Shown in pieces: positions 33,404 through 41,482 of a stretch of 64,000 nucleotides of DNA. Source of the stretch: an uncultured Opitutaceae bacterium (lineage in GTDB: Bacteria; Verrucomicrobiota; Verrucomicrobiia; Opitutales; Opitutaceae); assembly GCA_937902925.1 (NCBI GenBank), contig CALFNN010000038.1:1-64000 (forward strand). Reading direction: 5' to 3'. The translations under genes and the position numbers were made by a program. How positions within the stretch are numbered: position 1 is the first letter of the stretch; each line of letters opens with the position of its first letter. The notes under the pieces were generated by a model. The model saw nothing but the letters and a program-made list of their open reading frames with translations. It searched no databases and was not told the origin of the DNA.

Positions 33404-34989
33404 GGCGCGACCCCCGGGCGGGGATGGGCGGCGACGGCGGACGACGGGAGGCTGAAGCCGGCGTGGAGGCGCGTGCCGCGGCCGGGCTGGGAAAAAAAAT
33501 CGAACTGGCCGCCGGCGAGTTTCACGCGCTCCGCCAGGCCCGCGAGCCCAAGGGAATCGCGCCGGGCGAGGGCGGCGGTGGCGTCGCACCCGCGGCCGCG
33601 GTCCGCGACCTCGACCTGCAGTGCGTTGTCGTCGGCAGTGACGGTGACGACGGCTGCGCTCGCACCGGAGTGCCGGGCGACGTTGGTCAGCGCCTCCTGC
33701 ACGAGGCGAAAGACAGTCGTTTCCAACTCCGGGGCGAGACGCTCCGCCGGGAGCGAGAGCTCGAGCTCGACGGCGATACCCGTCTGCCGGTGAAAATTTT
33801 TGGCCTGCCACTCGAGGGCGGGGGCGAGGCCGAGGTCGTCGAGCACGCGGGGTCGGAGTTGCAGCGTGAGCGCACGGACGCTCTCGAGCAGTTCGTCGGT
33901 GAGCGCGAGCGCCCCGGTGAGGGGCCGGCCGGTGTCGCCGCAGGCCTCGAGCTGGAACCTCAGCCCGGTGAGCAGCTGGCCGATCTCGTCGTGAAGCTCG
34001 CGCGCAAGCGCGCGGCGCTCGTCCTCCTGCACGCGGAGGAGTCGCGTGGAGAGCGCGTGGAGCCGGGCGGCGTGGTCCTCGGCGCGTTGCTCCGCCTCGC
34101 GGCGGATGGCGACCTCGTTTTCGAGATCGCGGGTGCGCGCGGCGACCTGGTCGGCAAGCGAACGATTGAGCGCAGCTAGTTCTCGCGCGAGGGTGGCGTT
34201 GAGCCGCTCGGTGTCGGCGCGCCGGAGGGCGTGGTGGAGCGAGAAAACCAGCTCCGTGAGGCAGTCGGGGCCCTGCAGCAGGTAGTCGTGGGCGCCGAGC
34301 TTGAACGCGGCGACCGTCGTCTCGCCATCGCCAGCGGCGGCAAGGACGAGCACGGGGAGTTCCTCGTCGCAGGCGCGGAGGCGGCGGAGCGCGTCGAGCA
34401 TGGCGCCGGGCTCGAGGTTCGGGCCGAGGACGACGGCGTCGATGGCGCGGCCGGGGCGTTTTTCGAGTCTCTCCGGGGGCTCGACGTCAAGGCGGAGCCG
34501 CGGTGCGTGGGTGGCGAAGAATGCCGCCGTGGCGTCGCGCTCGCCGGCGCCCGGGTCGACGAAGAGGATGCGGTGCTCCCGGCGGCGTGGGGCGACCGGC
34601 GTCGCCGGCTGGCGTCGGAGGTGGCGGGCGTGGACCCGCCGGACAATCTCGGGGATGCGGCGGAAGTCGGGGGTGTTCTTGTCGACGCAATCCACCGCGC
34701 CGGCCCGCAGCGCGCGGACGGCGAGTTCGTGCTGGCCGTGGCCGCTCACCATGATGACCGGCGTCGGGTCGCGGCGGGAGGTGAGTTCACCGAGCACGTG
34801 CAGGCCGTCGAGGTCGGGCATCATGAGATCGAGCAGGAGCACGTCGCAGTCATCCCGTTCCATGGCCGCGAGGCAGCCGTGGCCGGAGTCGACGACGTCC
34901 AGCACGCAGTCCGCCGCCTGCTCGGAAAAGAACAGCCGGACCATGTCCGCGACCTGCGGATCGTCCTCGGCGTAGAGCACGCGCATCAT
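33400..34989 (-). CDS. NarX-type (HisKA_3) histidine kinase with receiver and pseudo-receiver
   Basis: A 529-residue cytosolic kinase. A complete receiver (about 1-120) has VLYAEDDPQVADMV and CDVLLLDLMMPDLDG. A second receiver-like domain (about 140-255) follows, whose acceptor position reads DAVVLGPNLEPG, so the phosphorylatable Asp is missing. After a coiled coil (QVAARTRDLENEVAIRREAE), the HisKA_3 dimerisation helix has ERRALARELHDEIGQLLTGL with the phosphorylated His near residue 333. The ATPase lobe has EALTNVARHSGAS, VADRGRGCD and SLGLAGLAERVKLAGG. It overlaps its LuxR-type partner by 4 bp. MMRVLY allows the start at 34989 or 34986. Confidence 0.92.
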   Translation of the reverse strand: MMRVLYAEDDPQVADMVRLFFSEQAADCVLDVVDSGHGCLAAMERDDCDVLLLDLMMPDLDGLHVLGELTSRRDPTPVIMVSGHGQHELAVRALRAGAVDCVDKNTPDFRRIPEIVRRVHARHLRRQPATPVAPRRREHRILFVDPGAGERDATAAFFATHAPRLRLDVEPPERLEKRPGRAIDAVVLGPNLEPGAMLDALRRLRACDEELPVLVLAAAGDGETTVAAFKLGAHDYLLQGPDCLTELVFSLHHALRRADTERLNATLARELAALNRSLADQVAARTRDLENEVAIRREAEQRAEDHAARLHALSTRLLRVQEDERRALARELHDEIGQLLTGLRFQLEACGDTGRPLTGALALTDELLESVRALTLQLRPRVLDDLGLAPALEWQAKNFHRQTGIAVELELSLPAERLAPELETTVFRLVQEALTNVARHSGASAAVVTVTADDNALQVEVADRGRGCDATAALARRDSLGLAGLAERVKLAGGQFDFFSQPGRGTRLHAGFSLPSSAVAAHPRPGVAP

Positions 34990-35147
34990 GTCGGGAAGGG
35001 ATTGGCCAACGTTTCATTCGGCGCGATTGCCGCCGGACTGAGGAATTTCCGCCGGCGGGGGAGGAAATCCACGCAGCGCATTTCCGGAGGCCGGATTGCG
35101 GGGTTGCCCGGGTAGCGCCGCCGCCCCGAATCCGCTACGCTGCGGCC

Positions 35148-35225
35148 ATGAACTCAAGCGCCGCCACCGTGCCCGGGACCGATCCGGGCTACTGCGACGG
35201 CCGCAGACGATTTTTGCCGCGCTGA
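35148..35225 (+). CDS. Possible leader peptide upstream of a terminator
   Basis: A 25-codon reading frame, MNSSAATVPGTDPGYCDGRR then RFLPR, precedes an intrinsic terminator that itself lies just upstream of the HDOD gene. There is no homology I recognise, and the Shine-Dalgarno context is weak. It is offered as a possible leader peptide or small protein in the otherwise gene-free stretch 34990-35351. A second short hairpin (CCGCGGC/GCCGCGG, about 35233-35251) lies between it and the terminator. Confidence 0.25.
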   Translation: MNSSAATVPGTDPGYCDGRRRFLPR

Positions 35226-35267
35226 CATGGCGCCGCGGCCTTTTCGCCGCGGTGTGGCAGTGGCAAT

Positions 35268-35313
35268 CCAGCGCGTCCGGGCCGAGTTCTCCCGGACGCG
35301 CTGGAGATTTTTT
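35268..35313 (+). terminator. Strong intrinsic terminator 38 bp before the HDOD gene
   Basis: A perfect 13-bp stem, CCAGCGCGTCCGG (35268-35280) with CCGGACGCGCTGG (35292-35304), has an 11-base loop and is followed by AGATTTTTT. It points along the plus strand, yet no recognisable plus-strand gene precedes it; upstream are only the minus-strand kinase and a 25-codon ORF. It may therefore end a small RNA, or act as an attenuator in the leader of the HDOD gene. Confidence 0.8.
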
Positions 35314-35351
35314 CCGAAAGTCGGTGCATTTCTTGCCGATAGGTTAGGGTC

Positions 35352-36290
35352 GTGCCCCCAGCTCTCATCGACGCGCCCAACCTGCCGGCCCGGGATCGGC
35401 TGACGCCCGAGGACATCGTCCGCGAGGTCAAGCAACTGCCCTCGGCGCCGAAAGTCCTGCCGCGGCTCAAGCAGCTCCTGGGCGACGGCAACTCGTCGAT
35501 GATCGAGATCGTCGCCTACATCCGGCTCGATCCGGGGATCGCGGCGCGGGTGCTCCGGATGGCCAACAGTGCGTATTTCAGCAAGGGCGTGCGCTGCGTC
35601 ACGGTCGACGAGGCGGTGAACCGGGTCGGCTACAACAGCGTTTACGAACTCGTCTCCTACGCCGTCGCCTCGCAGGTGCTGGTGCGGCCGCTCGCGGCCT
35701 ACGGGGTCGAGGCCGACGAATTGTGGCTCATGTCGGTCGCGTGCGCACTCGCGGCCGAGGCGCTGGCGGAACGCACGGGCCAGGACTGCAGCATCGCCTA
35801 TACGATCGGCCTGCTGCATTGCGTGGGCATGGTGGCGATCGACGAGTGGGCGCTGCGCCATGCGCGGGGCCTCGTGCTGAGGCGCAGCGGCTTCCCGCGC
35901 GAGGCGGTCGAGAGCGAGCGGGCGGTGCTGGGATTTTCGCAGGCGGAGACGGGCGAGGCGTTGCTGCAACACTGGGAATTCCCGTCCAACATCACCGATC
36001 CGGTGCGCTGGCAGTATGCGCCGCGGGCCTCGTCCCACGAGGTGCGGATGTCGTGCCTGCTCCACGCGGCGAAATGGCTGCGCTCGGCGGTGTGCGCCGC
36101 ACCGGGGGCGCCCCGGCCGCCGCTCCCGGATGCCTCGCAGCTCCTTGCGCTGGGCATGGAACCGGAAAAGCTGGCGAAGATGACGGACCTGGTCGCCGGA
36201 CGGCTGGCGACGGTCAGCTCGCTGCTGGATGCGCCGGAGCCGGCGGCCCCGGACCGCACGGCGTTCCCGGCGCAGAGCTGGCGCGGATGA
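35352..36290 (+). CDS. HDOD-domain protein
   Basis: A 312-residue protein built around an HDOD domain, a degenerate HD-phosphohydrolase fold used as a signalling scaffold. Visible family marks are VREVKQLPSAPKVLPRLKQL, IRLDPGIAARVLRMANSAYF and VDEAVNRVGYNSVYELV. YTIGLLHCVGMVAID matches the HD-like helix, where the metal-binding His-Asp pair is HC rather than HD. A variable C-terminal helical region follows. GTG 35352 is the start, with AGGTTAGGG upstream. A strong terminator precedes it. HDOD proteins elsewhere act in c-di-GMP, motility or stress signalling; the role here is unknown. Confidence 0.87.
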   Translation: MPPALIDAPNLPARDRLTPEDIVREVKQLPSAPKVLPRLKQLLGDGNSSMIEIVAYIRLDPGIAARVLRMANSAYFSKGVRCVTVDEAVNRVGYNSVYELVSYAVASQVLVRPLAAYGVEADELWLMSVACALAAEALAERTGQDCSIAYTIGLLHCVGMVAIDEWALRHARGLVLRRSGFPREAVESERAVLGFSQAETGEALLQHWEFPSNITDPVRWQYAPRASSHEVRMSCLLHAAKWLRSAVCAAPGAPRPPLPDASQLLALGMEPEKLAKMTDLVAGRLATVSSLLDAPEPAAPDRTAFPAQSWRG

Positions 36291-36353
36291 ATCGAGTGAG
36301 ACGGACGACGGGTGACGAGCGATCAGCGCGGTTCGCGTCGGCGTCGTGTCTTC

Positions 36354-36509
36354 CTATGGAATTGGCGCGGGGGAGGGCTTGGACGCGGTCACCGGCTTCG
36401 CGGGCGGTGGGGCGGTGGGTTTGATGAACTTGGATTGGACGTGCTGCTTTTGCTGAAAACGTCGGCCCGCTTTCAGGTCTTTGGTCGTCGGCAGGTATTT
36501 GGCTCCCAT
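36354..36509 (-). CDS. Small basic protein, possible
   Basis: A 51-residue reading frame in the gap between the HDOD gene and the nuclease gene (36291-36683). It reads MGAKYLPTTKDLKAGRRFQQ then KQHVQSKFIKPTAPPPAKPV and ends in a Pro/Ala/Ser/Lys tail. About a quarter of the residues are Lys or Arg. Codon third positions are mostly G or C, as in real genes here, while the plus-strand frame across the same bases is not protein-like. I know no homologue. The GGCGGG just before the ATG is only a weak ribosome-binding site. The rest of the gap shows an AT-rich patch (about 36622-36648) that could hold its promoter. Confidence 0.4.
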   Translation of the reverse strand: MGAKYLPTTKDLKAGRRFQQKQHVQSKFIKPTAPPPAKPVTASKPSPAPIP

Positions 36510-36683
36510 CCCGCCAGCCCGGCGCGCTTTCGCGTCGCGGGCAATCTGAATTTAGATCGCGCCCGCGAACGGCGCGTGGGCCATGATCCCAATCGGTCCA
36601 GCCGCCCGACGTTTGTTCAGAGCAAAATATTAAGAATTAGACGCCCGTTCGGACTTTGACCCTTGCTCGGCTTCGCCCGCCCT

Positions 36684-37709
36684 TCACTCTTCTTTTGCGC
36701 CACCGTCGTAGTGCACCGCGTAGCCTGCTTCGAGCAGGGTGTTGTTGAGGAAAGTTTCCGGATCGGATCCGACAAAAATGTCCGCCAGATACCGATCGTA
36801 TTTGTCGGGCTTGGTGGTGCTCAGCACGACCGCGGTGCCGGGCGGGAGCAAGTCGTTGACGAAGCGCTTCGCCGCCCGGCCGGGCGCGGTGGAAATCTCC
36901 GGGCAGTCGAGACCGCGCAGTCTCAGCTTCAGCTCGTGCGTCACCCCCGGCGACACCTCGAGCTCCACCACGATTGTGTCGCCATCGATCACGCGGACGA
37001 GAGTGGCGTCGTAGGTGAAGAGGTCGGCCTTCGTCGCATCCTCGACCTTGCGCAGAGAGTCGTCGCTCGCGATGCGGACGATGTCGCCCTTGGAAAATCG
37101 TTTCGCCTGGTCCGGTGTCAGCGGCCAGTAAAGCTTGAACCCGAGATCGACCGCGAGCCCGCTGGCCCGTTCGACGATCAGATGCAGCCCCGGCGTGCCG
37201 CGGATGGGTTTGAGCAGGTCCGGGGCTTCGACGGACGAGAGAGCGGCCGAATTCGCGTCGCTCGCCGGGCCGACCGTCGGGGCGGCGTTCCACGCCCGAA
37301 CTTCGGCGATGATTTGGTCGGTCGTCCACGCGTGCTGGATGGCCGCAGCCACGAGGGCCAGGCGCTTGGAGTCGTCCTCGACCTGACAAAGCACGCGGTA
37401 TTGCGCCCAGTTGAATTGTCCGCCGCGGCGGACAATCGGGAAATAGCGGGCAAACTGCGTGCACTGATAGAGGGTCGTGCGGGCGAGATCGAGATCGCGC
37501 GCGAGGCGGGAGACAACCTGCGAGCCATAGTCGGCGCGGGCGCCATTCACGAAGACGTGCTCATTGATGAGCCGGCCGGTCTCGTGATAGGTCAACAGTT
37601 TGGCATGCTCGATGGCGCGCTGGCCCTTGAGCAGCGTTTCCTCCACCCCACGTCGCAATTGGGCGTAAGTTTGCGGGACGCCCGCCGGGGTAATCGCGCG
37701 TTCGGCCAT
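36684..37709 (-). CDS. DUF1016-N / staphylococcal-nuclease fusion protein
   Basis: A 341-residue protein with two recognisable parts. The N-terminal about 170 residues match DUF1016_N, the DNA-contacting part of YhcG-like nucleases (TYAQLRRGVEETLLKGQRAI, YHETGRLINEHV, YGSQVVSRLARDLDLARTTL). The C-terminus, from about residue 235, is an SNase-like OB-fold nuclease: VRVIDGDTIVVELEV, LRLRGLDCPEIST, AAKRFVNDLL, KYDRYLADIFV and LLEAGYAVHYDG. The catalytic Arg and Asp/Glu residues of SNase appear present (LRGLDCPE, YDRYLADIF). ATG 37709 begins the conserved region; 50 upstream codons are rejected. It is the first gene of the lower-GC island and adjoins a Dnd-like cluster, so a DNA-targeting defence role is plausible but inferred. 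Confidence 0.85.
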   Translation of the reverse strand: MAERAITPAGVPQTYAQLRRGVEETLLKGQRAIEHAKLLTYHETGRLINEHVFVNGARADYGSQVVSRLARDLDLARTTLYQCTQFARYFPIVRRGGQFNWAQYRVLCQVEDDSKRLALVAAAIQHAWTTDQIIAEVRAWNAAPTVGPASDANSAALSSVEAPDLLKPIRGTPGLHLIVERASGLAVDLGFKLYWPLTPDQAKRFSKGDIVRIASDDSLRKVEDATKADLFTYDATLVRVIDGDTIVVELEVSPGVTHELKLRLRGLDCPEISTAPGRAAKRFVNDLLPPGTAVVLSTTKPDKYDRYLADIFVGSDPETFLNNTLLEAGYAVHYDGGAKEE

Positions 37710-37878
37710 GGGAAAGGGGCGGAGTAGAGAGCTGGAGTTGAGAGCTGAAAGACCGGAGCAAGACTTTCGAACCGACGGCGAGCAGCGTGACCGGTGCGCA
37801 TGCGGGTGTCGCGGAAAAACGCGGAGGACTTGACCGACCGGCGTTGACTGGCTCCACAACGAGATTGAAATTGGCCTC

Positions 37879-39009
37879 GTGATTTACCTCGACCACAACG
37901 CCACCACGTCGGTGCGGCCGGAAGTGTTTGAGGCGATGAAGCCATTTCTCACCGAACGCTGGGGCAACCCGAGCAGCAGCTATGCCTTCGGTTCCTCGCT
38001 CAAGGGAGTGATCGAGGAAGCCCGCGGCTTGGTTGCCACCTTGCTCGGCGCGTCTGCGCGCGAAATCGTCTTCACCGGCAGCGCCACCGAGAGCAACAAT
38101 ACCGCGCTCAACGCCGCCCTCTCCGCCGATCCGGCCAAACGCCACATCGTCACTTCGGCAGTGGAGCACTCCGCCGTGCTCAATCACGCAATCTTCCTCG
38201 AAAAACACGGCTACAGCGTCACCCGCCTGCCGGTGGACCGCGACGGCCTGTTGTCCCTCGCCGGGCTTGACGCCGCGATCACCTCCGCAACCGCCGTGGT
38301 GTCGCTCATGTGGGCCAACAACGAGACCGGCGTGCTCTTTCCCGTGGCCGACATCGCCGCGCTCTGCGAACGGCGTGGCGTGCGTTTCCATTGCGACGCC
38401 GTGCAGGCTGTCGGCAAGCTGCCCATTAACCTAAAGAATCTGCCGGTCGATTACCTTTCTCTCAGTGCGCACAAGATCGGCGGTCCCAAGGGCGTCGGGG
38501 CGCTCTTTGTCGGCAAATCCGCGCCGTTCGTTCCGCATCTTCACGGGGGACATCAGGAGCGCGGTCGTCGCGGCGGCACGGAAAACGTCGCCGGGATCGC
38601 CGGCCTCGGCCGCGCGGTCGAGCTCGCCAGCGCCGACCTGCCAACCTACGCCGCCACTGTTCTGCCGCTCCGCGATCGCCTCGAAACCGAACTCCTCGCC
38701 CGCATCCCATCCGCCGAACGCAACGGCCACGCCACGCAGCGCCTGCCCAACACCACCAACCTCACCTTCGCCGGCATCGAGTCAGAGGCGCTGTTGCTTT
38801 TGCTCGCCCAAGCCGGCGTCTGCGCGTCGGCCGGCTCGGCCTGTCTCGCCGACTCCGACGAGCCCTCCCATGTCGTTCGGGCCATGAAGCCCGACAGCGC
38901 GGCTTCGCGACAGATGGTGCGATTTTCGCTGGCGGCAGAGACGACGGCGGCCGAGGTGGAGGCCGCCGTTTCCGCCGTCGTCGGTGCCGTCGGCCGTTTG
39001 AGCCGCTAA
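37879..39009 (+). CDS. Cysteine desulfurase, DndA/IscS/NifS type
   Basis: PLP enzyme that removes sulfur from cysteine to form an enzyme persulfide. The 376 residues from GTG 37879 begin IYLDHNATTSVRPEVFEAMK. The PLP lysine lies in SAHKIGGPKGVGALF near residue 201, and HGGHQERGRRGGTENV is the substrate-binding block. The active-site cysteine is in CASAGSACLADSDEPSHV near residue 321. In Dnd systems DndA or a housekeeping IscS supplies sulfur to DndC. The neighbouring dndC and dndD-like genes make a DndA role likely, although no diagnostic residue separates it from other desulfurases. It is divergent from the DUF1016-SNase gene. Confidence 0.9.
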   Translation: MIYLDHNATTSVRPEVFEAMKPFLTERWGNPSSSYAFGSSLKGVIEEARGLVATLLGASAREIVFTGSATESNNTALNAALSADPAKRHIVTSAVEHSAVLNHAIFLEKHGYSVTRLPVDRDGLLSLAGLDAAITSATAVVSLMWANNETGVLFPVADIAALCERRGVRFHCDAVQAVGKLPINLKNLPVDYLSLSAHKIGGPKGVGALFVGKSAPFVPHLHGGHQERGRRGGTENVAGIAGLGRAVELASADLPTYAATVLPLRDRLETELLARIPSAERNGHATQRLPNTTNLTFAGIESEALLLLLAQAGVCASAGSACLADSDEPSHVVRAMKPDSAASRQMVRFSLAAETTAAEVEAAVSAVVGAVGRLSR

Positions 39010-39085
39010 AGCGAATCGGTCGGTGCAACCTGACTTCGCCTTTTGTCGGCTTGTCACGACGGCAAGGACGCGCACTGTTTCCAGC

Positions 39086-39289
39086 ATGCCAACCGCGACC
39101 AAGACCCTCCCACGGCAACCCGTTCGCCGCCGCACGACGAAGCACGTTTCGGCGCACGGAATCAAAGCAGTGTCGGGTAGCCCCCTTGCCGGACTGGAAC
39201 ACTTGATTGGCTGCGTCTCCCTGCCGCGCGATCCGCGTCCGCGTCGCGAAATTCTCCGTGCCCGCTACCTCGCCGATCATAATACTTGA
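39086..39289 (+). CDS. Putative antitoxin of the PIN toxin
   Basis: A 67-residue basic protein (MPTATKTLPRQPVRRRTTKH then VSAHGIKAVSGSPLAGLEHL) ending GCVSLPRDPRPRREILRARYLADHNT-like. It overlaps the PIN gene start by 32 bp, the layout usual for antitoxin-toxin pairs. The basic N-terminus could bind operator DNA, and the C-terminal helix could cap the toxin. No named antitoxin family is clearly recognisable, so the assignment is mainly by position. ATG 39086 is preferred over an earlier codon at 39023. Confidence 0.55.
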   Translation: MPTATKTLPRQPVRRRTTKHVSAHGIKAVSGSPLAGLEHLIGCVSLPRDPRPRREILRARYLADHNT

Positions 39290-41465
39290 TGCGGGGCCGT
39301 TGGTGGCGCTGGCCGACGCGACCGATAAGAATAACGGCTGGGCAGCAGCGCTGATCGCAGGAACCGCTCGTCCGTTCATTGTCACGAGCGCGGCCGTCGC
39401 GGAAGCCACTCACATTCTGAACAACGGGCCACGCGCCTTGGAGTTTTTGGAAAGACTCGTGGCGCAAATGCACGTGGAGGACCCGGCGCCGGTCTCGGTC
39501 TTGGCGGAAATGCGCCGGTGGGATAAATCCATGGACTACGCCGACGCGTGCGCAGTGTTGCTGGCCCGCCGGCACAAGGGCGCGGTGGTGCTGACGACCG
39601 ACCACCGGGATTTCTCCGTTTACCGGGTGCCGTTCGTTTCCCCCAAGGGGGAGTTTCACGGTTAATCTAGAGTCGTGTGGCGCTGGCGGGCGATCGCGCG
39701 GCGGAGGGGATTCGCCGTAACGACGTCGCGACGATGGTTGAGCACCATGCTGCACCGGCGCTAGCGGTTGAGCCGGGACATTCGGCCGAAGTTTTTTTGC
39801 GCGGTTGGTGACGCGCTCGCCGTCGTGACGCTGCCGGAGTCGCATTTGGAAGTGCTCTGCCGGGACGAAGTATTGAGCGTGCGAAACTTCACTTCGCACG
39901 CGGCATAGGGCCTCCGCTCTCTTCGCTTCGGCCTCGCGCCACTTCTTTTCTTCGCCGCGAAATTCGACCAACTGCGCTTCCAGTTGGACGATGGCGGCCT
40001 CATGGTCGGCAATCTGCCGGTCAAATTGGGCGAGCTTTTGCAGCAATTCCCCACGCTGCGTATGCAGTGCATCGCCGGCGGCACGGGCGGCCGTGTCCTG
40101 AGTCTGCCGCCGGATTTCATAGTCCAAGTCGCGCAGATCGGCTTCAAGTCGCTCCAGGCGGTCGTTCATCTCGACCAATTCGGCGAGTCCGGCGTCGGAA
40201 GCACCGAGTTGGTGCCGGATCGCCACACTTATCTCGGAGCGGGCGGTAACGAACACCTCGACGTTTTCGATGCCTTCCGGTGGCGGATGAAACAAACCGC
40301 GCAGCGCATCTTCAAATCGTCCGCTATAGAACGCGCAGGTTTCCTCGCTGAGCACGAATTTTTCGGGCGGACCGTCGAAGACTTGGGATTTGAGAGCGGG
40401 AATCTTCGGCTCAACCGATGCTTTTCGGTCTTCCCACGTCCTGCGTCTTTCCTCGTTCAGCAACTGTGTATGGAGTTCCTGTCTCCTGTCGCCAAGCAGT
40501 GCGACGGGCAAGGCGCGCTCCCAAGCCTCTTCCAGTTTGGACTCGATGGAGAGCTTGGCCTTGGCGATCTCGTCCCGCCGGTTCTGATCGTCTGACAACT
40601 TTTCGGGATTCACCGCCCCAAACGACCGCAATCTTTCCTCGACTTCCGCCAGCTCCGAACCCGCTTCGGCTTTTTCCAATTTCAACGTCTCGATGTGGTT
40701 CTGGTGTCCGCGAACCTGTGCTTCGAAATCGATAATCTTGCCGGAGTATTCGCCGGCTTTGCTGGCGGCATCGGTGCCGGACGAAAGTTCATACTGTTTC
40801 GGAATGTAGATCGCGGTGAGTTGCCGTAAATCCTGCTCCAGCTCCTCGTAGGCAGTTAGCCCGAGAATCTTTGAAACACCGTCGACGATGTCCTTTTCGC
40901 CGAGTTGAACGCTCTGGCTGCGTTCGGCGTCGAAAAAGAAGAACCGAGCCAGATCGCGAGGCAAAAAAGCGTCCCGCCATTTCGAGATCGTCGCATCGTC
41001 TTCCTCACGGGCGTTTCGTGCCTCCAACTCCGCACTTGATTGTTTGGCGCCGGTTGATCTTGAGGCGTAGGTCGTCCAAACCGGTTTCGAATTTGGACGA
41101 TGGCGAATTTCGCGAACCAACGTGAGCGTTCGCTCGTTGCCGCCGTTGAGGTCACGTTGTCGTAGCACGACGGATAGCTTGGCCGTGTCCTGGCCTTCGC
41201 GCTCGGCTTTGCGGTTGAGCGATCGCTCAAAACTGAACCGCGTGGCATCCGAGCCGGCTTCGACCTTCTTCAGATCGCCGACACCTGGCTCACCAACGAC
41301 CCCGAGATAAAGGGCCCTCAATAGGTGGGTTTTCCCGGCGCCGTTCTTGCCGCCGACAAGAATGAATGGATCGCGCTCATCTTCGACGACGAAATCGAGT
41401 TCATGGACTCCGTAAAACGGCCCGAAATTTTCCAGCGTGAGGGAATCGATACTGACGTGAAACAT
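39162..41465 (-). pseudogene. 3'-truncated DndD-like SMC ATPase
   Basis: DndD is the SMC/Rad50-like ATPase of DNA phosphorothioation. The N-terminal lobe is intact (MFHVSIDSLTLENFGPFYGV, Walker A VGGKNGAGKTHLLRAL, and FFFFDAERSQSVQLGEKDIV), followed by long coiled-coil arms (VEMNDRLERLEADLRDLDYE). Homology stops near 39770-39900. The expected second arm end, ABC signature (LSAGEKQ-like) and Walker B (IDTPL-like) are absent. The frame stays open to 39162, but the last 170-odd residues are simply the antisense of the PIN and antitoxin genes. An ATPase without its C-lobe should not dimerise on ATP, so I call it a truncated, probably inactive gene. Codon use is less GC-rich than in flanking DNA. 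It starts 17 bp after dndC. Confidence 0.75.
39258..39665 (+). CDS. PIN-domain ribonuclease toxin (VapC-like)
   Basis: A 135-residue PIN-fold RNase of a type II toxin-antitoxin system. The acidic metal-binding residues are in place: first Asp in IIILDAGPLVALAD, Glu in AAVAEATHIL, and Asp residues in MDYADACAVLLARRH and VLTTDHRDFSVY. GTG 39258 is chosen as start because the PIN strand begins eight residues later and this gives the typical toxin length. It overlaps the antitoxin by 32 bp. It ends about 100 bp from the point where the opposing DndD-like reading frame loses homology, so it sits at the apparent deletion junction. Confidence 0.85.
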   Translation: MPATSPIIILDAGPLVALADATDKNNGWAAALIAGTARPFIVTSAAVAEATHILNNGPRALEFLERLVAQMHVEDPAPVSVLAEMRRWDKSMDYADACAVLLARRHKGAVVLTTDHRDFSVYRVPFVSPKGEFHG

Positions 41466-41482
41466 GAACGTGCCGGGACAGA

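Noticed and set aside
36312-36659. 115-codon plus-strand frame after the HDOD gene
   Set aside because: Arg/Gly-rich without motif, and overlapped by a more protein-like small minus-strand frame.
37733-37751. GAGTTGAGAGCTGAAAGAC as a third copy of the liv-operon cassette repeat
   Set aside because: It matches only about 15 of 19 bases, and no four-helix-bundle gene or partner repeat is near; at most a weak relic.
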